In this document: one piece after another, positions 33,598-43,871 of the stretch
Layout of the letters: each line of letters begins with the position of its first letter
How positions within the stretch are numbered: the first letter of the stretch is position 1
Assembly (NCBI GenBank): GCA_003194525.1
Contig: NBIV01000148.1
Coordinates: 1-64,000, forward strand
Origin: Gracilariopsis chorda
Lineage: Eukaryota > Rhodophyta > Florideophyceae > Gracilariales > Gracilariaceae
DNA length: 64,000 bases
Reading direction: 5' to 3'
Made by a program: the position numbers and the translations under genes
Notes under the pieces: model-generated
What the model was told of the DNA's origin: nothing
What the model saw: only the letters and a program-made list of their open reading frames with translations
Databases searched by the model: none

Positions 33598-35340
33598 GTG
33601 GCGCGTTGCGCTTCACGCCGCTTGTCCACCGCAGCGCTCATCTGCAGCTCGCGCAGCTCTCCCCTCATAGCCAGTCGCACCTGCTCGCCCGTCTGTGCTG
33701 CAGCACTGAGTTGGTCCCTCTTCGGATCGAGATCAAGCTTTCAGAAAGTCGCTGACGCAACCATTGACAGGTACGAGCTGCCACCATTAACTACGGCGAA
33801 TGCAGCCAGAAGGTGCAGACCGCGTCGTCTTGTCACGGAAGGAGCAAAGAACAAGAACCGTGAACTCCCCGTGCTCAATCTGAACAATATACGATATCAA
33901 CAACTCGATTCACATGGCTTTGACTTCCCTCGAGTGTCTCAAATCCCGTTGTGCGTGTTCCTGTGCATGCTACTTGGGAGTATTTGTGCTGTTCTATATA
34001 GCCTATCTGTGGAACAAGGTACAAGCGTCATGGAATCCTGTTTTCAGCGGGTAATGAAGAAGACGACAGAAAAGGATGGTGCGTACTTTACGGAAGCCCT
34101 GGGAATGGGCCGCCTATGGACCGTCGGAGGCATGTTCGTTGCCGTTTTAGCGACTTCGGTGTCGTAAAATCTACTCCGAGCTTACGGGATTGGTCTATTT
34201 GCCCTTGGAATGCTGTGAAACATGGATCCTGTGCTCGCAATATGCTGTGTTGGCCGTATCATGGAAAGTGCACATGCCATTAACGAACTCTGTGGATTAT
34301 CAGGAGTCGGTATGGATGACAATTCGAAGCTAAAGGGCTTTACGCAAGACTTCTGGACAATGTGAGCGGCTTTGCTGGGAGTATGTGGGGTCATGTGCTG
34401 ATTGGTGTTGAAATGGGTACTGTTGCAAGAGACCGGGTTACTGTCGGGATCCCGCTCACTCGGAGGCACGAATACCTTGAGCCCGTCGAGGCACATCACA
34501 GATGTGGATATGATAGACATCTCAGAAAGACAGGTCTTCCTTTCCATGGGAGTTGGGGTTTGGGGGGCAATGTTGTTTATTGCAGCGATGATATTCGGCG
34601 CTCACCACACACGAGATGCAGTGAGAAGGAAGTGCCGACAGGGGTCTGGAACTGGGACAGCTGCAATTGAGTCTTCTGCAACCGAGTGGATACCTCGCGC
34701 GACCCAAGCCCGAAGAGAGGCCAGACTGGAGACTGTCGTAATCAGGCTTGTGGCAGTCATATGGCCCCTCGCCAGCGGTCTCGCCCTCGGACAACGTGCT
34801 CTTGCGGTGGCTGTGGTAGAGGCTATTGGTGTCTCGATTGGACTATCGACAGCGCTCCTCGTCCGCGGTGGCGTTGGCAAAGCTAGCCGCTGCGCCCATA
34901 ACCCCGACTTTGAACAAGGGCCATCTCAGGCAGCGGTGCACATTTTGGGGGATGTTGGGGACTCCATGCTGTGGATCGGGAACAGCTTGAATGGTGTAGC
35001 GAACTTCTGGTCTGCGTTTGCAGTCGGTTTTGTCAAACTGATGCGCATGGATGGCGTCAGGGGTTGGATTGGGGCGGTTCTGGCAGCCGAGGCCATGATG
35101 CTGCCTATCACTATAGTGGTATACCTCGCCCATCGTGCCAAGCAGAGTGAGGAAAGAAACCCGGGCATAAACTTCACATTCCGGGTAAACCCGGATGCTG
35201 TGTCGCCGTTCTTCTTGGCGGGTCCGGAGCTGAGGGCAGAGAATATTAGCCCGAAGAGTCGCCTTGGGGTGTTACGGTTGGAGAGTGGCTCCGACAGCTA
35301 CAACGATTTGTTTGCAACGGTGCTGGGTATAGATGAATAG
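33598..35340 (+). pseudogene. Multi-span membrane protein, four in-frame stops
   Basis: A single frame ends at TAG 35338-35340. Hydrophobic segments occur on both sides of each stop: IPLCVFLCMLLGSICAVLY, LWTVGGMFVAVLATSVS, then after TAA 34165-34167 GIGLFALGML, after TGA 34216-34218 MDPVLAICCVGRI, and after TGA 34363-34365 and TGA 34399-34401 further segments such as FLSMGVGVWGAMLFIAAMI and GWIGAVLAAEAMMLPITIVVYLA. The continuity argues that the stops are point mutations in one gene. Its true start upstream of ~33900 is unclear. I recognise no family; the C-terminus is soluble (NPGINFTFRVNPDAVSPFF). Confidence 0.45.
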
Positions 35341-35504
35341 GCTCGCGTAGTGTAGTGGTTGTAGCCATGTCCTTTTACGATGCCTTGGCAGCGTAACCAT
35401 CTCCTTACTCTAACTGAATCTTTGGAAAGCATATCAGAAGCGTAGATAAAGGGTTACGGGCTAGCCTTGTACACTACTTTCGCAATATCGCCATAGATGA
35501 TAAT

Positions 35505-36101
35505 TCATACTGGTCTTCTGCACTCGGACTTGCAGTGAACAGTTTCCTTGAGCTCCGCTTTCGCCTCGTCATACCCCTTCACGTCTCCAAATGTCGTTGC
35601 GTCCCCGATCTCTGGTTCAGGCGCCTTGTCCATGTTTATGCCCATTCCCCACAACATGCCGCGTTCCTCCATCATCATCCCTAGAACTCCCAGCACAAAG
35701 AACGTTACACCCAGTGCCCGATCTGTGCGCCATAGCTTACACGGCATTGACGGCTTTGCTAACGCCACATGTAGCGGAGTTGCTGCCGTTCCAGACATCA
35801 CACCCCCGTTTGCCCCGTTCGCCAATAATGCACCCGCACGTCCCCCCAGTGCATTAGCTACAGCAGAAGTGCGATTCGTGCCTGCTCCTAGACCTGCTGC
35901 ACCGCTAACCCCGACGCTACCGGAAACAGTGGCAAATGCAAACAAAACAGCATTGGCAGCCGTAGAGTGGGCCAAAAACGAAGCAGACCACATCCAAACT
36001 GGGTGCGTGAAGTCGACGCCAGGAGCCCAGATGCAGAAGCTATATCGGTTCGCACCGCCGCCCGCGTGAACACAAAGCGGAAACAGGGGGAACCCTCTCA
36101 T
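35505..36101 (-). pseudogene. YME1/FtsH-like protease N-terminal fragment
   Basis: ATG 36101 opens 198 codons. After an Ala/Gly-rich part and a hydrophobic segment (LGVTFFVLGVLGMM, probable membrane span) comes ATTFGDVKGYDEAKAELKETV. This is the conserved sequence just before the AAA ATPase domain of FtsH/YME1-type membrane proteases. Then homology ends and the frame closes within 10 codons; no Walker motifs or HEXXH protease motif follow. So this is a 3'-truncated fragment, cut at a point where homology is strong. Confidence 0.6.
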
Positions 36102-36177
36102 CTAATCTACTCTGAGAGGTTCCCTTTACTCCTACCAACTACAGGTGTAACAGAATATAAACCTACGCCAAGTTCTC

Positions 36178-37640
36178 TTACCTGCGTCTTCGTTCTTCCA
36201 TGCATCTAATGAGGTCCTTTCGTAGAGCATTGAAGGCAATTGGTGACGTAATAACGCTCTCCTTTATGTACAGCGCCTCTAAGTCCAATCCGCCGTGCAC
36301 CATGATTGCCTCTTTGGCTTCCTGTTCTTGTTGAAGTTCTTCTGTCCTTCTTTCCTGTAGACGGAAAGTCCCTTCATCGTGCAGTTCCGTAATGAGGTTA
36401 ACTCCTTGTCCCTCAGCTTGCGAATCCTCAACCAAAAAGCCCTCTTGATTCATGCGAACCAACATGTTGTGTAGTATAACACAGACCTTACTTACCATGA
36501 CCACGTTTTTCTTATACCATAAGAAAGATTCTCTTCGCAGTACCTGAAACCAAGCCTGTAGAACACCAAAAGCCCTTTCGATGTCCTTTCGTAATGATTC
36601 CTGTACTTTTGTATACTCCCCTTCGTCCACGCTCGCCGGAGAATGAATCGGACGTGCAAATATAGTCCAACGGGGATATATTCCATCCACGAGAAAATAA
36701 CCTAGACGCTTTTTCTGCGCATTACGATGCAGTCTGTAGTCAATGGGGAGATTTATATCATACGTACCGTTCAAGATAGAATTGAATAAAGGGGATACTT
36801 CTAAAATTGTTTGTCATTGTTTGTGCCACAACGACCCGCGAACCAATGCCACACAAAAAGATCCCTATCTGCCCATGCTTCGACAGCAATTGTAGCAAGC
36901 TTCCCTTCTTCCGTGTTGTGGTACTGTCCTTTCAGTGAGCCAGGGCAGTTTTTCCAGTGTATCTTGCAGCAATCAACGCATCGAATGCATCCCTTGAAAC
37001 CATCTTCACTGTATCTCTCTGATATGTCCTGTGGTTCGCTTTTCGTCGGTAGTCTGTTCAGGTACCTGTCTCGGTAGAAATGAATGATACAAGAACAAAA
37101 GCGGTAAAAGTAACTTCTGATAGTCTCTACACCCATTCAACACCCATCATCCAGGTCATCAAAAGAGCGAGCAGTTCCCAGTATTCTTAAGCATGCTAAT
37201 ATCTTTATTTCAGCAGGACTGCCTTTCGTTCCCGCTGCATTCTTTTGTTGCTTCCATATCTGTGGAAAAAAAGTCAAGTCGTCCAATACTTTTTTGAACA
37301 TGGCTCTGGGAACTCGAATACGACGCCGAAATGAACGCAAGGAATATGTTGGATGATCGCCAAGATAGTCGGCAATCCATGTGCTTTGACCTCGTTGAAT
37401 GTTTTTGGAACCAGGTTGTCTGCCTTTTTGTTTGTTCATCGTGCGTTTTCGAATCAATGATGAAGCTGCTAGAGCTCCAGCAACTGCTACGGTTCGGTTT
37501 CGCATAAAAACATGTAAGTGTCTCCTACGTTGTGCATTCATACCTCCAAAGTCATCAGCTTGTAACTTCAGTGCCAAGAGCGATCGAGCAGAGGCAAGGC
37601 GATCGAAGGGTGTCGTTCGAACATGTTGGCTGTGATTCAT
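36178..37640 (-). pseudogene. PIF/Harbinger transposase, one in-frame TGA and one frameshift
   Basis: ATG 37640 starts the protein. The N-terminal part ends ARSFDDLDDGC, then TGA 37137-37139, and the same frame continues MGVETIRSYFYRF, the usual helix-turn-helix region. Catalytic landmarks: GCIRCVDCCKIHWKNCP (first Asp, near 36980), ATIAVEAWADRDLF, then a one-base shift near 36803, FLVDGIYPRWTIFARPI and RKDIERAFGVLQAWFQ (Glu near 36570). The C-terminus is KVCVILHNMLVRMNQEG. It is nearly complete. It is the transposase of the element whose accessory gene was split by the Ty3/gypsy insertion at 37777-49476. Confidence 0.85.
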
Positions 37641-37776
37641 TGTACCTCATACAGGGCGCTTGGTTGGGTGCTGAATTGATTGGCTAGAATTTTGTGTATT
37701 GCAAACGGCTCGTACTCGTAGTAAAGCATATCGCACTGGACTGGTAGACTTGCATATTCTTTGGGATGCTAAATTG

Positions 37777-37781
37777 AATGT
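37777..37781. repeat. Target-site duplication AATGT (left)
   Basis: Five bases immediately before the left LTR, repeated at 49472-49476 immediately after the right LTR. Confidence 0.9.
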
Positions 37782-38606
37782 TGTGGTGCAATGCCCCAAA
37801 GGGGAAAAGCACCGAAAGACGTTCGGGATCTTCCTCTCACGAGGTGAACCCAGTTGGGTAGAGCCCTCCCAGAGGTGTCACGGCGAAGCCGGTTTGTAAG
37901 ACCAGGGACACCTGTCGCGACTCGCGCAGGGAGGTGAAGGCGAAGAATCGGTATCCGCGTGAGCGGGGTGTGGTCCTCACTAGAGGTATGTTTCCACGTA
38001 AGTGGGGGTGTGTGAGCGGATGCGCACACGAGGGCCGGGGATAGCGGGAGGTGCTACCCTAAAAAGGGGAAAAAGGAAGGGCGAAGAGGAGAAAAAGAGG
38101 GCGAAGTGAGTCGCGAGAGTGACGGGGACGAACGGAGATGCCGGTAACAATATCCCTATACAGGGCGAAAAACCAATGCAATTGGAACAATTATACTCCC
38201 AGTGATGGATCCCTTTAGATGTGCAAGGGGGTTAGATGTCCCGTGGTTTACGGCGTTTCCCTCCAAGGAGGAGTAGAGTACGCGCGCAAGCGGCAACAAC
38301 TAGAGCCAATTCCCCAGGTTGGGGTCCCTTGTTGGGGAAGTTTTACTGGTGCGACGGCAGTGCGCCGTCGCACTAAGTACTAGCTTCCCAGAAATGGGTG
38401 TGAAAATAGTAAATAATATTAACTAAAATACTCCACATTTCGTGGCAACATCCACTACTGTGGCCAACCGCCAATTGACCCAAAACCGTGTACCACGTGT
38501 CCATATCCACCATAGTGGGGCGTAGTTCATATACACACTACACAACCGATAATATCGGGAAAGCGTTCAAGTACCAAGAATCCCTCCCTGAGGGCGTTGC
38601 ACTTCA
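37782..38606 (-). repeat. Left LTR (element 3' LTR)
   Basis: 825 bp, starting TGTGGTGCAA and ending TTGCACTTCA on the + strand, imperfect inverted ends bounded by TG...CA. Aligns without indels to 48647-49471. Confidence 0.95.
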
Positions 38607-38618
38607 TATCCCCCCCCT
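38607..38618 (-). other. Polypurine tract
   Basis: On the - strand AGGGGGGGGATA directly precedes the LTR, the expected site and composition for plus-strand priming. Confidence 0.8.
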
Positions 38619-38662
38619 AAGACGGGAAAACGACCGCGGACGCGGAGGATTCCCAGACGAAA

Positions 38663-40450
38663 ATGGGTGATAAAAGCGCGTGCTCTGTCTCCGGTTCTCC
38701 GGTAAATCCCTCTGCATCAGAGTCATCGAGCGCACAAACAACAACAACAGCCACCCTCGACAAGGGAGAAATGAACGACGACAACAACATCAACAACCAC
38801 AGCCAACCTCCGAGGCTTCTCGGGCGATACACCACCGGTTTGCGGTCAGTTCCCCTGCCTCAGGGCGATCGACATCCGGTACAACCGGGGAATATGGCTG
38901 CTGCAGCCGACCATCCCTTCGCACTACCACCTTCGGTGGTGTCCTCCGGAACCACTCCGGTGTCCAACTGGCCAACCTACAACACCCTGGTGGGGCTCAA
39001 CCCGATGAATCGGAATCACGCGTCGCGCCTGCGCCTTGCCCCGTAGTTCCACCCGGTCGCTGTCCTCAATGAGGGATTGGTCACCGCTTATGCGGATGGC
39101 TCAGACACCCTTCCGCGGGATCTGCCCAGAGCAGTCACCACATCGTGGGATTGGCGTCACCGGATTGCGATTCCGCGTCACCACCTCCGAAGAAATTCGG
39201 GCGATACCGTCGCTGCAGCGCAGACCGCGTTGACGCGCATTGCGTACCAATGGCAGAGCCGGGATCCATTCGATGTACCGGTCCCACCGGAGTTTGGCTT
39301 TGACGTTAGCTACTTCCGCACTCGCGGGGAGATTAGGTACGGCGAGAACCTGTTCCGCCTCGAGACCCTCGCTTGGAGGAATTTCCCCGCACCGCGGCAA
39401 GAAGCCCTTTGCTGGGAGCGACCGATCATTCGGGCAGAGTTCAGGTACCTTCCCCGGCAATACCGGTCCAACTTTCTCCAAAACTTCATCCGCTACGAGC
39501 GGCGTTGGCGATCCCGATTCGGGTATTTTATCCCGTAGCAGAACGTGGAGATAGAGCGGATTGCGCCGCCTCACCGACTAGGTCGGTATGTAGCACTCCC
39601 CGAGTGGTGGCGCTTCCATGAAGCCTGCCGGGGGTGCTACATAGAACTCCCGCCGGTACTTACGTACCTCGGTTCGCTGCTCATGCAGGATCCCCGGTCG
39701 GGGTTGTGGTCGGTAGTGGTTACGGAGTGGGCAGCCCGCACTGCGGCTTATATCCTCAACGAGGCGTACGACCAGTATCGTCTCTGGTTCCTTCAACCGC
39801 GTGTGCGGGCAGCGATCCGAAACCTGGATCTTCGCATCCCCCTTGGGGGCCAGGCCAACAATGAAGAGGTCCTTCAATTACTTGGGTACATCGACAGCGT
39901 TAGCTGGAGTGAGGTCCCGCTGGAGCGAAGCGGTCGTCTGGATGGCGGCAGCGGTAACACCGGTGGTCCGGGAATCGGTAGAAACACCGCCCTTGCGGGG
40001 GATTTTAACTACTTCGACCCCTGGGAGTTCCGGGAAATTTCCTCCGAGGAGGCGCGCGAGCTTCGCGATACGCCCCGGCAGGTGCCGGAAGACCACCCGG
40101 TGGGGTACGTCGATTCTGACGACTACTACCGCGCATACGGCGGGGATGACCCAATGGTCGATAACGAACCGGAAGAACCCGGGGAGATGGAGGTAGAGGA
40201 AACCGGCGCTAGCGCGGAAGCTTTCCCAGAGGGGGTATCTCCGGCGGAGCCAGCTGCTGACCCTTCGGCGGCAAGTGCCGGACCTTCTATCCCCAGCGGG
40301 GTGACGGCGAATGAAAACGAGATCATCGCACGTTTTCTCCGGGGTGCCGGTCTGAGCGCTGCCGAGGTATCGGGGGATGTCACCACCATGGCGGACGCGT
40401 TGGCCTACCGCCTTGCTGGGGGTTACGCCCCGGACGATGGGGGTGAGTGA
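38663..40450 (+). pseudogene. Antisense ORF of the Ty3/gypsy element, two in-frame TAGs
   Basis: On the opposite strand to gag-pol, one frame of about 595 codons runs from ATG 38663 to TGA 40448-40450, interrupted by TAG 39044-39046 and TAG 39536-39538. The first third is Ser/Thr/Asn-rich. The middle is Arg/aromatic-rich and looks folded (EFGFDVSYFRTRGEIRYGEN, WWRFHEACRGCYIELPPVL). The last 110 residues are acidic (EPEEPGEMEVEETGASAEAF). No family is recognised. Large antisense genes between pol and the 3' LTR are known in some plant Ty3/gypsy lineages; whether this one is related is unknown. Confidence 0.55.
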
Positions 40451-40641
40451 AACCTCTAGTCCAGTTTCCTGGTTCTTCCTTCCCTAGCTATGCCAGTTAG
40501 TGTAGTGTAGTATTGTGGGGAGCTAGCTGCTCCCTTAAATAAACGTTCCCGTTTAGAACGGTGCTTCTCGGTTGAGTTCCCCGTCTTCGACGGACCTTGC
40601 CTTGTTATCCTTTCCTTTCGCTCTCCGCTCGCGCGGCAACG

Positions 40642-41217
40642 TTACCCAACTTGGGCATTAACCAGCGTGGCTGGGGCTGCGGTTCCGGTTTGACGGTGGT
40701 ATCGCAGGACCTGCGACCGTGGGAGGTGTTCAACTGGCTCCCACGTATCCCCACTGGGGTCGTACCCGTACCAGCGGACGCGGTATTGTAGAATACCATC
40801 CTGGTCCCAGGTGTGTCCGACAAGTCGGTCTACTACGAACTCTCGTTCGTACACCTCCCGGCCGTGCCGGATGGTGGTTGTATTTCCGTGCGGGGGCTGC
40901 CCGCTGTGCGGTATAATGTCCCTTAGCAGGGTGTTCGGCGATAACTCCGGCGTTGCCGTGCGCTGTGATAGCGGCCGCTGCTCATGCGGGAAGATATCCC
41001 TCAAGAGGGTGTGTGGTGCCACGGTTTTCACCGGCAAGTCATTCCCCATTGGGGCAGGTTCATTTCCGCTTTCGCGGTATTGCGGGCGAACCGCCAGTCG
41101 GCGGGGGACTTGGGCTCCGCCTTCGCGGTTGAGCTCACGAACCGCGAGTTTGGGGGAAGATGACCGCTCCTGCGGAATCGGCATTTCCACAATCCCCTGG
41201 GGGGTCCCGTGCGACAC
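40642..41217 (-). CDS. Chromodomain at the end of Ty3/gypsy integrase
   Basis: Residues ~120-175 form a chromodomain: EREFVVDRLVGH, LQYRVRWYGYDPSGDTWEP, HLPRSQVLRYHR. The aromatic cage positions (Tyr/Phe near the start, the WYGY and W of DTWEP) are largely present. In chromoviruses this domain directs integration towards marked chromatin. The preceding ~115 residues hold repeated HTLLRDIFPH-type segments. It should be the C-terminus of the integrase polyprotein; the link to integrase is broken by frame changes at 41.2-41.8 kb. Confidence 0.8.
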   Translation of the reverse strand: MSHGTPQGIVEMPIPQERSSSPKLAVRELNREGGAQVPRRLAVRPQYRESGNEPAPMGNDLPVKTVAPHTLLRDIFPHEQRPLSQRTATPELSPNTLLRDIIPHSGQPPHGNTTTIRHGREVYEREFVVDRLVGHTWDQDGILQYRVRWYGYDPSGDTWEPVEHLPRSQVLRYHRQTGTAAPATLVNAQVG

Positions 41218-42578
41218 GGTGATTGGGTGGCAAACCGCCTCCCTGCCAGGCGCACGAGCGCTCTACACCATACGTTCCGGCAATGCCGTGGTGTCCCCGG
41301 CTACTGACGGTTTGCCTGGGGCTAACTCCGGTACACCGGTATTTTGGTCAATATTCCCCTTTGGGGGGTGCCGGGCAGGTGCCGATGACACCCTTTTCAG
41401 GGGAATTGCCGCTAAGCGCGGTGCACCATCTCCATGAGGAGGAGCAGCGTCCGGTACGACCGGTTTCGAGCGTGCGATTGCGCGCGTTATTCCCGAGTTC
41501 CTCGGTTCTTCGCCGCAGCGTTAGGGGCGTTGGCGCCAATTATTCCCCGTATCGGGGGCTTCGATTCCGTCAACGACGGGAGGCGTGTCCGGTGCTTGCG
41601 AGCCAGGGCTTAAAGCTTCGACTGCGGCTTGGCTGCCTTTTTCCCCAAGAGGGGTGTGGGTATTTCCCAGCGGCGCTGGTTTATCTGGGCGCCTCTTCTC
41701 CGCAGGGCGCGGGTCTGATCGACCTGATTGAACCGCTTCCGCGGGGACTTCCGCCAACGGCGGCTTCTAGGCATCGCCCTGCTCAGGGGATTGGGGGCAG
41801 TCGTCACCGTACTCCCTCATCGGGGATCCTTCCCTGACAGGGGTGTGCGGTAGTTGCGCTTCAACTTCCCGTGTAGCACGTATATTTTCCGCGTTTGTGG
41901 CGATGCCTCCGGGGATGGATCGGGCGATTGCCTTTCCGCTGCTGCGGTATTGGAGTGAGGCTTCTCGTTTTCCCGTGACAAACGGTGTATTTGCCGCTTT
42001 TGCGGGGCCTGCGCGTCTGGTTCCTGTTGCACAGCACTGCCCGGGAACGGGGAATTAGTGTCGCGTGACATACTCCGTGCTCCACGGTCAGTGTTCCGTA
42101 TGTTACGGTGTGTTTCCCGTTGCGAAGGCGATATCGTTCCTCGAAAACGAGTGTTCTCCTCCCCCTCCTTAGACGGAGCGGCGGGATAAGGGATAACATT
42201 CCCCGCCTGGCGGGTATAGATGCGCGCCAGTGGGGCAGACGTGGTAGGGGCGGGCGCTGAGGGGCCCGAATTACCCGGCTGAGCCGGTGAGTCCGACAGA
42301 GTCGGTAGGTCTGAGAGTCCCCGGCTGGGGTGTGGTAGTACCGTAGGTCTAGTACTCCCGGATGGTTCCGGTGTTGCAGAGTCCGTAGAAACGGGGTTGC
42401 CTGGATCCAGGACTACCTCTGACGAGGGAGGAGGGGCAACGACAACACGATCACGGGAAATCCGTTCGTGCGTGTCGCCCATCTCTACCACGACAGTGTC
42501 GGTGTTAACAGAGATGACCTTGAAGGGTCCATTGGCCGCAGGCGAGAGTTTGTGACGCTTCTCCCGTTCCGGGTTGTA
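41218..42578 (-). pseudogene. Integrase C-terminal tail and low-complexity linker
   Basis: Directly after TAG 42579-42581 the integrase frame stays open to 41817. It starts with a typical integrase C-terminal segment (LSPAANGPFKVISV, VVVEMGDTHERISRDR) and goes on with Pro/Ser/Thr-rich linker. From 41.8 to 41.2 kb the frame changes and stops accumulate; the 41521-41757 frame is in phase with the chromodomain. The region also has long arrays of short palindromic GC-rich words. Confidence 0.5.
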
Positions 42579-43778
42579 CTACTCCTTACTGATGAAGATA
42601 TAGTTATTCGCCCGAATCGGGGACGGTTTCCCTCGCAAGCGAGCATCAAAATCCCGCTTGTAAGCGGCTTGGGCCCGTGCCATAGACTTCCGCGCAGCGG
42701 GGACCAGCTTGGAAAGCCATTGCTTGCATTGCTGCCGGTAGATACCCACTGATGTGGAATTGTCCAAGGTAGCTTGGGGTTCAAGCGCCACAGGCGGGGT
42801 TGTTCTAGATAGAACCAACTCGAATGGCGAAACTCCGGTAGTCCGGTGTACCTGCGTATTGTACGCGTAGGTTACCGCATCAGTGTACATGTACCAGTTC
42901 TTTGGGTGGTCTGTGACGTAGGAACGTAACGCCGCGAGTAACGTCCGGTTAAACCGTTCAACTTGCCCATTACACTGGGGGTGGTAGGTAGTCGTGAACA
43001 AGTTCTTGACATCCAGGATGCGACAAACATCCTGGAAGAACTTGCTCACGAACTGTTTCCCGTTATCGGAGAGCACCTCCACAGGGGGACCGTAGACGAA
43101 AATCCAGTGCGTCACCAGAGCCTGGGCCACCGTGAGAGCGGTTATCCTCCGAAGAGGGACAGTCCGTACCAGCTTAGAAAAGCGGTCGGTAATGACAAGT
43201 AGAAACTTGTTTCCACGTTTCGTGGTAAGTAGTGGTCCGAGAATATCAATCGCGATAAACTCGAGCGGCGCCCTTGCGGGGAATAGTTTCATCTTCTTCG
43301 CATTTTTGCGGAGTTTCACGCGATTCTTCGCGCATTCGCTACAAAACCGCACGGTTGCGTAGCAATCCACCGCCATGGCGGGCCAATAGAAATCCCTTCG
43401 CAGGGTTAGGTAGAGTTTCCTCCCACCTGGGTGACCTCCAATGGGGGCGTAGTGTGATAGATGTAACACCCGCGATTGCAGGGAATGTGGTACCACAATC
43501 TGTGGGCGGGCTTCGACCTTTCTTACGAGGTAGCCTTTGTCGTTTACCCCGAAAGGGAGATCTTCACCACCGTTGATACGGGCACAAATCCTCGTACAGA
43601 ATGGGTCGCCGAATTGTTCTCGGATCATTTCTTCCGGTGATACCCGTACAAAGTTTCCCGGCAACGGGTTCTCAGATTCATCTCGAGATGCGAGTAGTTC
43701 GTCAAAATCAGCATCCTCGTCCCAGGTTTCTGGCCTAGCCTCGACGGCATATTCCGGATCATCCGGGTCTATAGCCAT
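42579..43778 (-). pseudogene. Ty3/gypsy integrase
   Basis: Zinc-binding HHCC region (HLSHYAPIGGH ... CSECAKN), then the DDE core: FIAIDILGPL (Asp), VLSDNGKQF (Asp) and NGQVERFNRTLL (Glu). It is in the same frame as reverse transcriptase/RNase H, separated by TAA 43872-43874. It ends at TAG 42579-42581 inside the C-terminal domain (FISKE-stop-YNPERE). All catalytic residues are intact. Confidence 0.9.
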
Positions 43779-43871
43779 GTAACATGGGACTTCATCATCC
43801 TCCGTTGGGAGTGCTTCCCCACTTGTGGGTAACCGCGACAGAGCGTCGGCTTGGGTGTTCTGCGCGCCCTT

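Noticed and set aside
33208-33670. Lys/Arg/Ala-rich ORFs in several frames
   Set aside because: They are products of the GCGAAA/GCCAAA hexamer repeat; three frames are equally open.
35341-35420. tRNA-like start (TAGTGTAGTGGTTGTAGC)
   Set aside because: It resembles a tRNA D-arm/A-box, but no GGTTCGA-type B box and no cloverleaf follow within 100 bp.
40811-41837. + strand ORFs of ~200 codons (40811-41437, 41223-41837) opposite the chromodomain and linker
   Set aside because: The chromodomain on the - strand is clear; the + frames are GC-rich shadows with no features.
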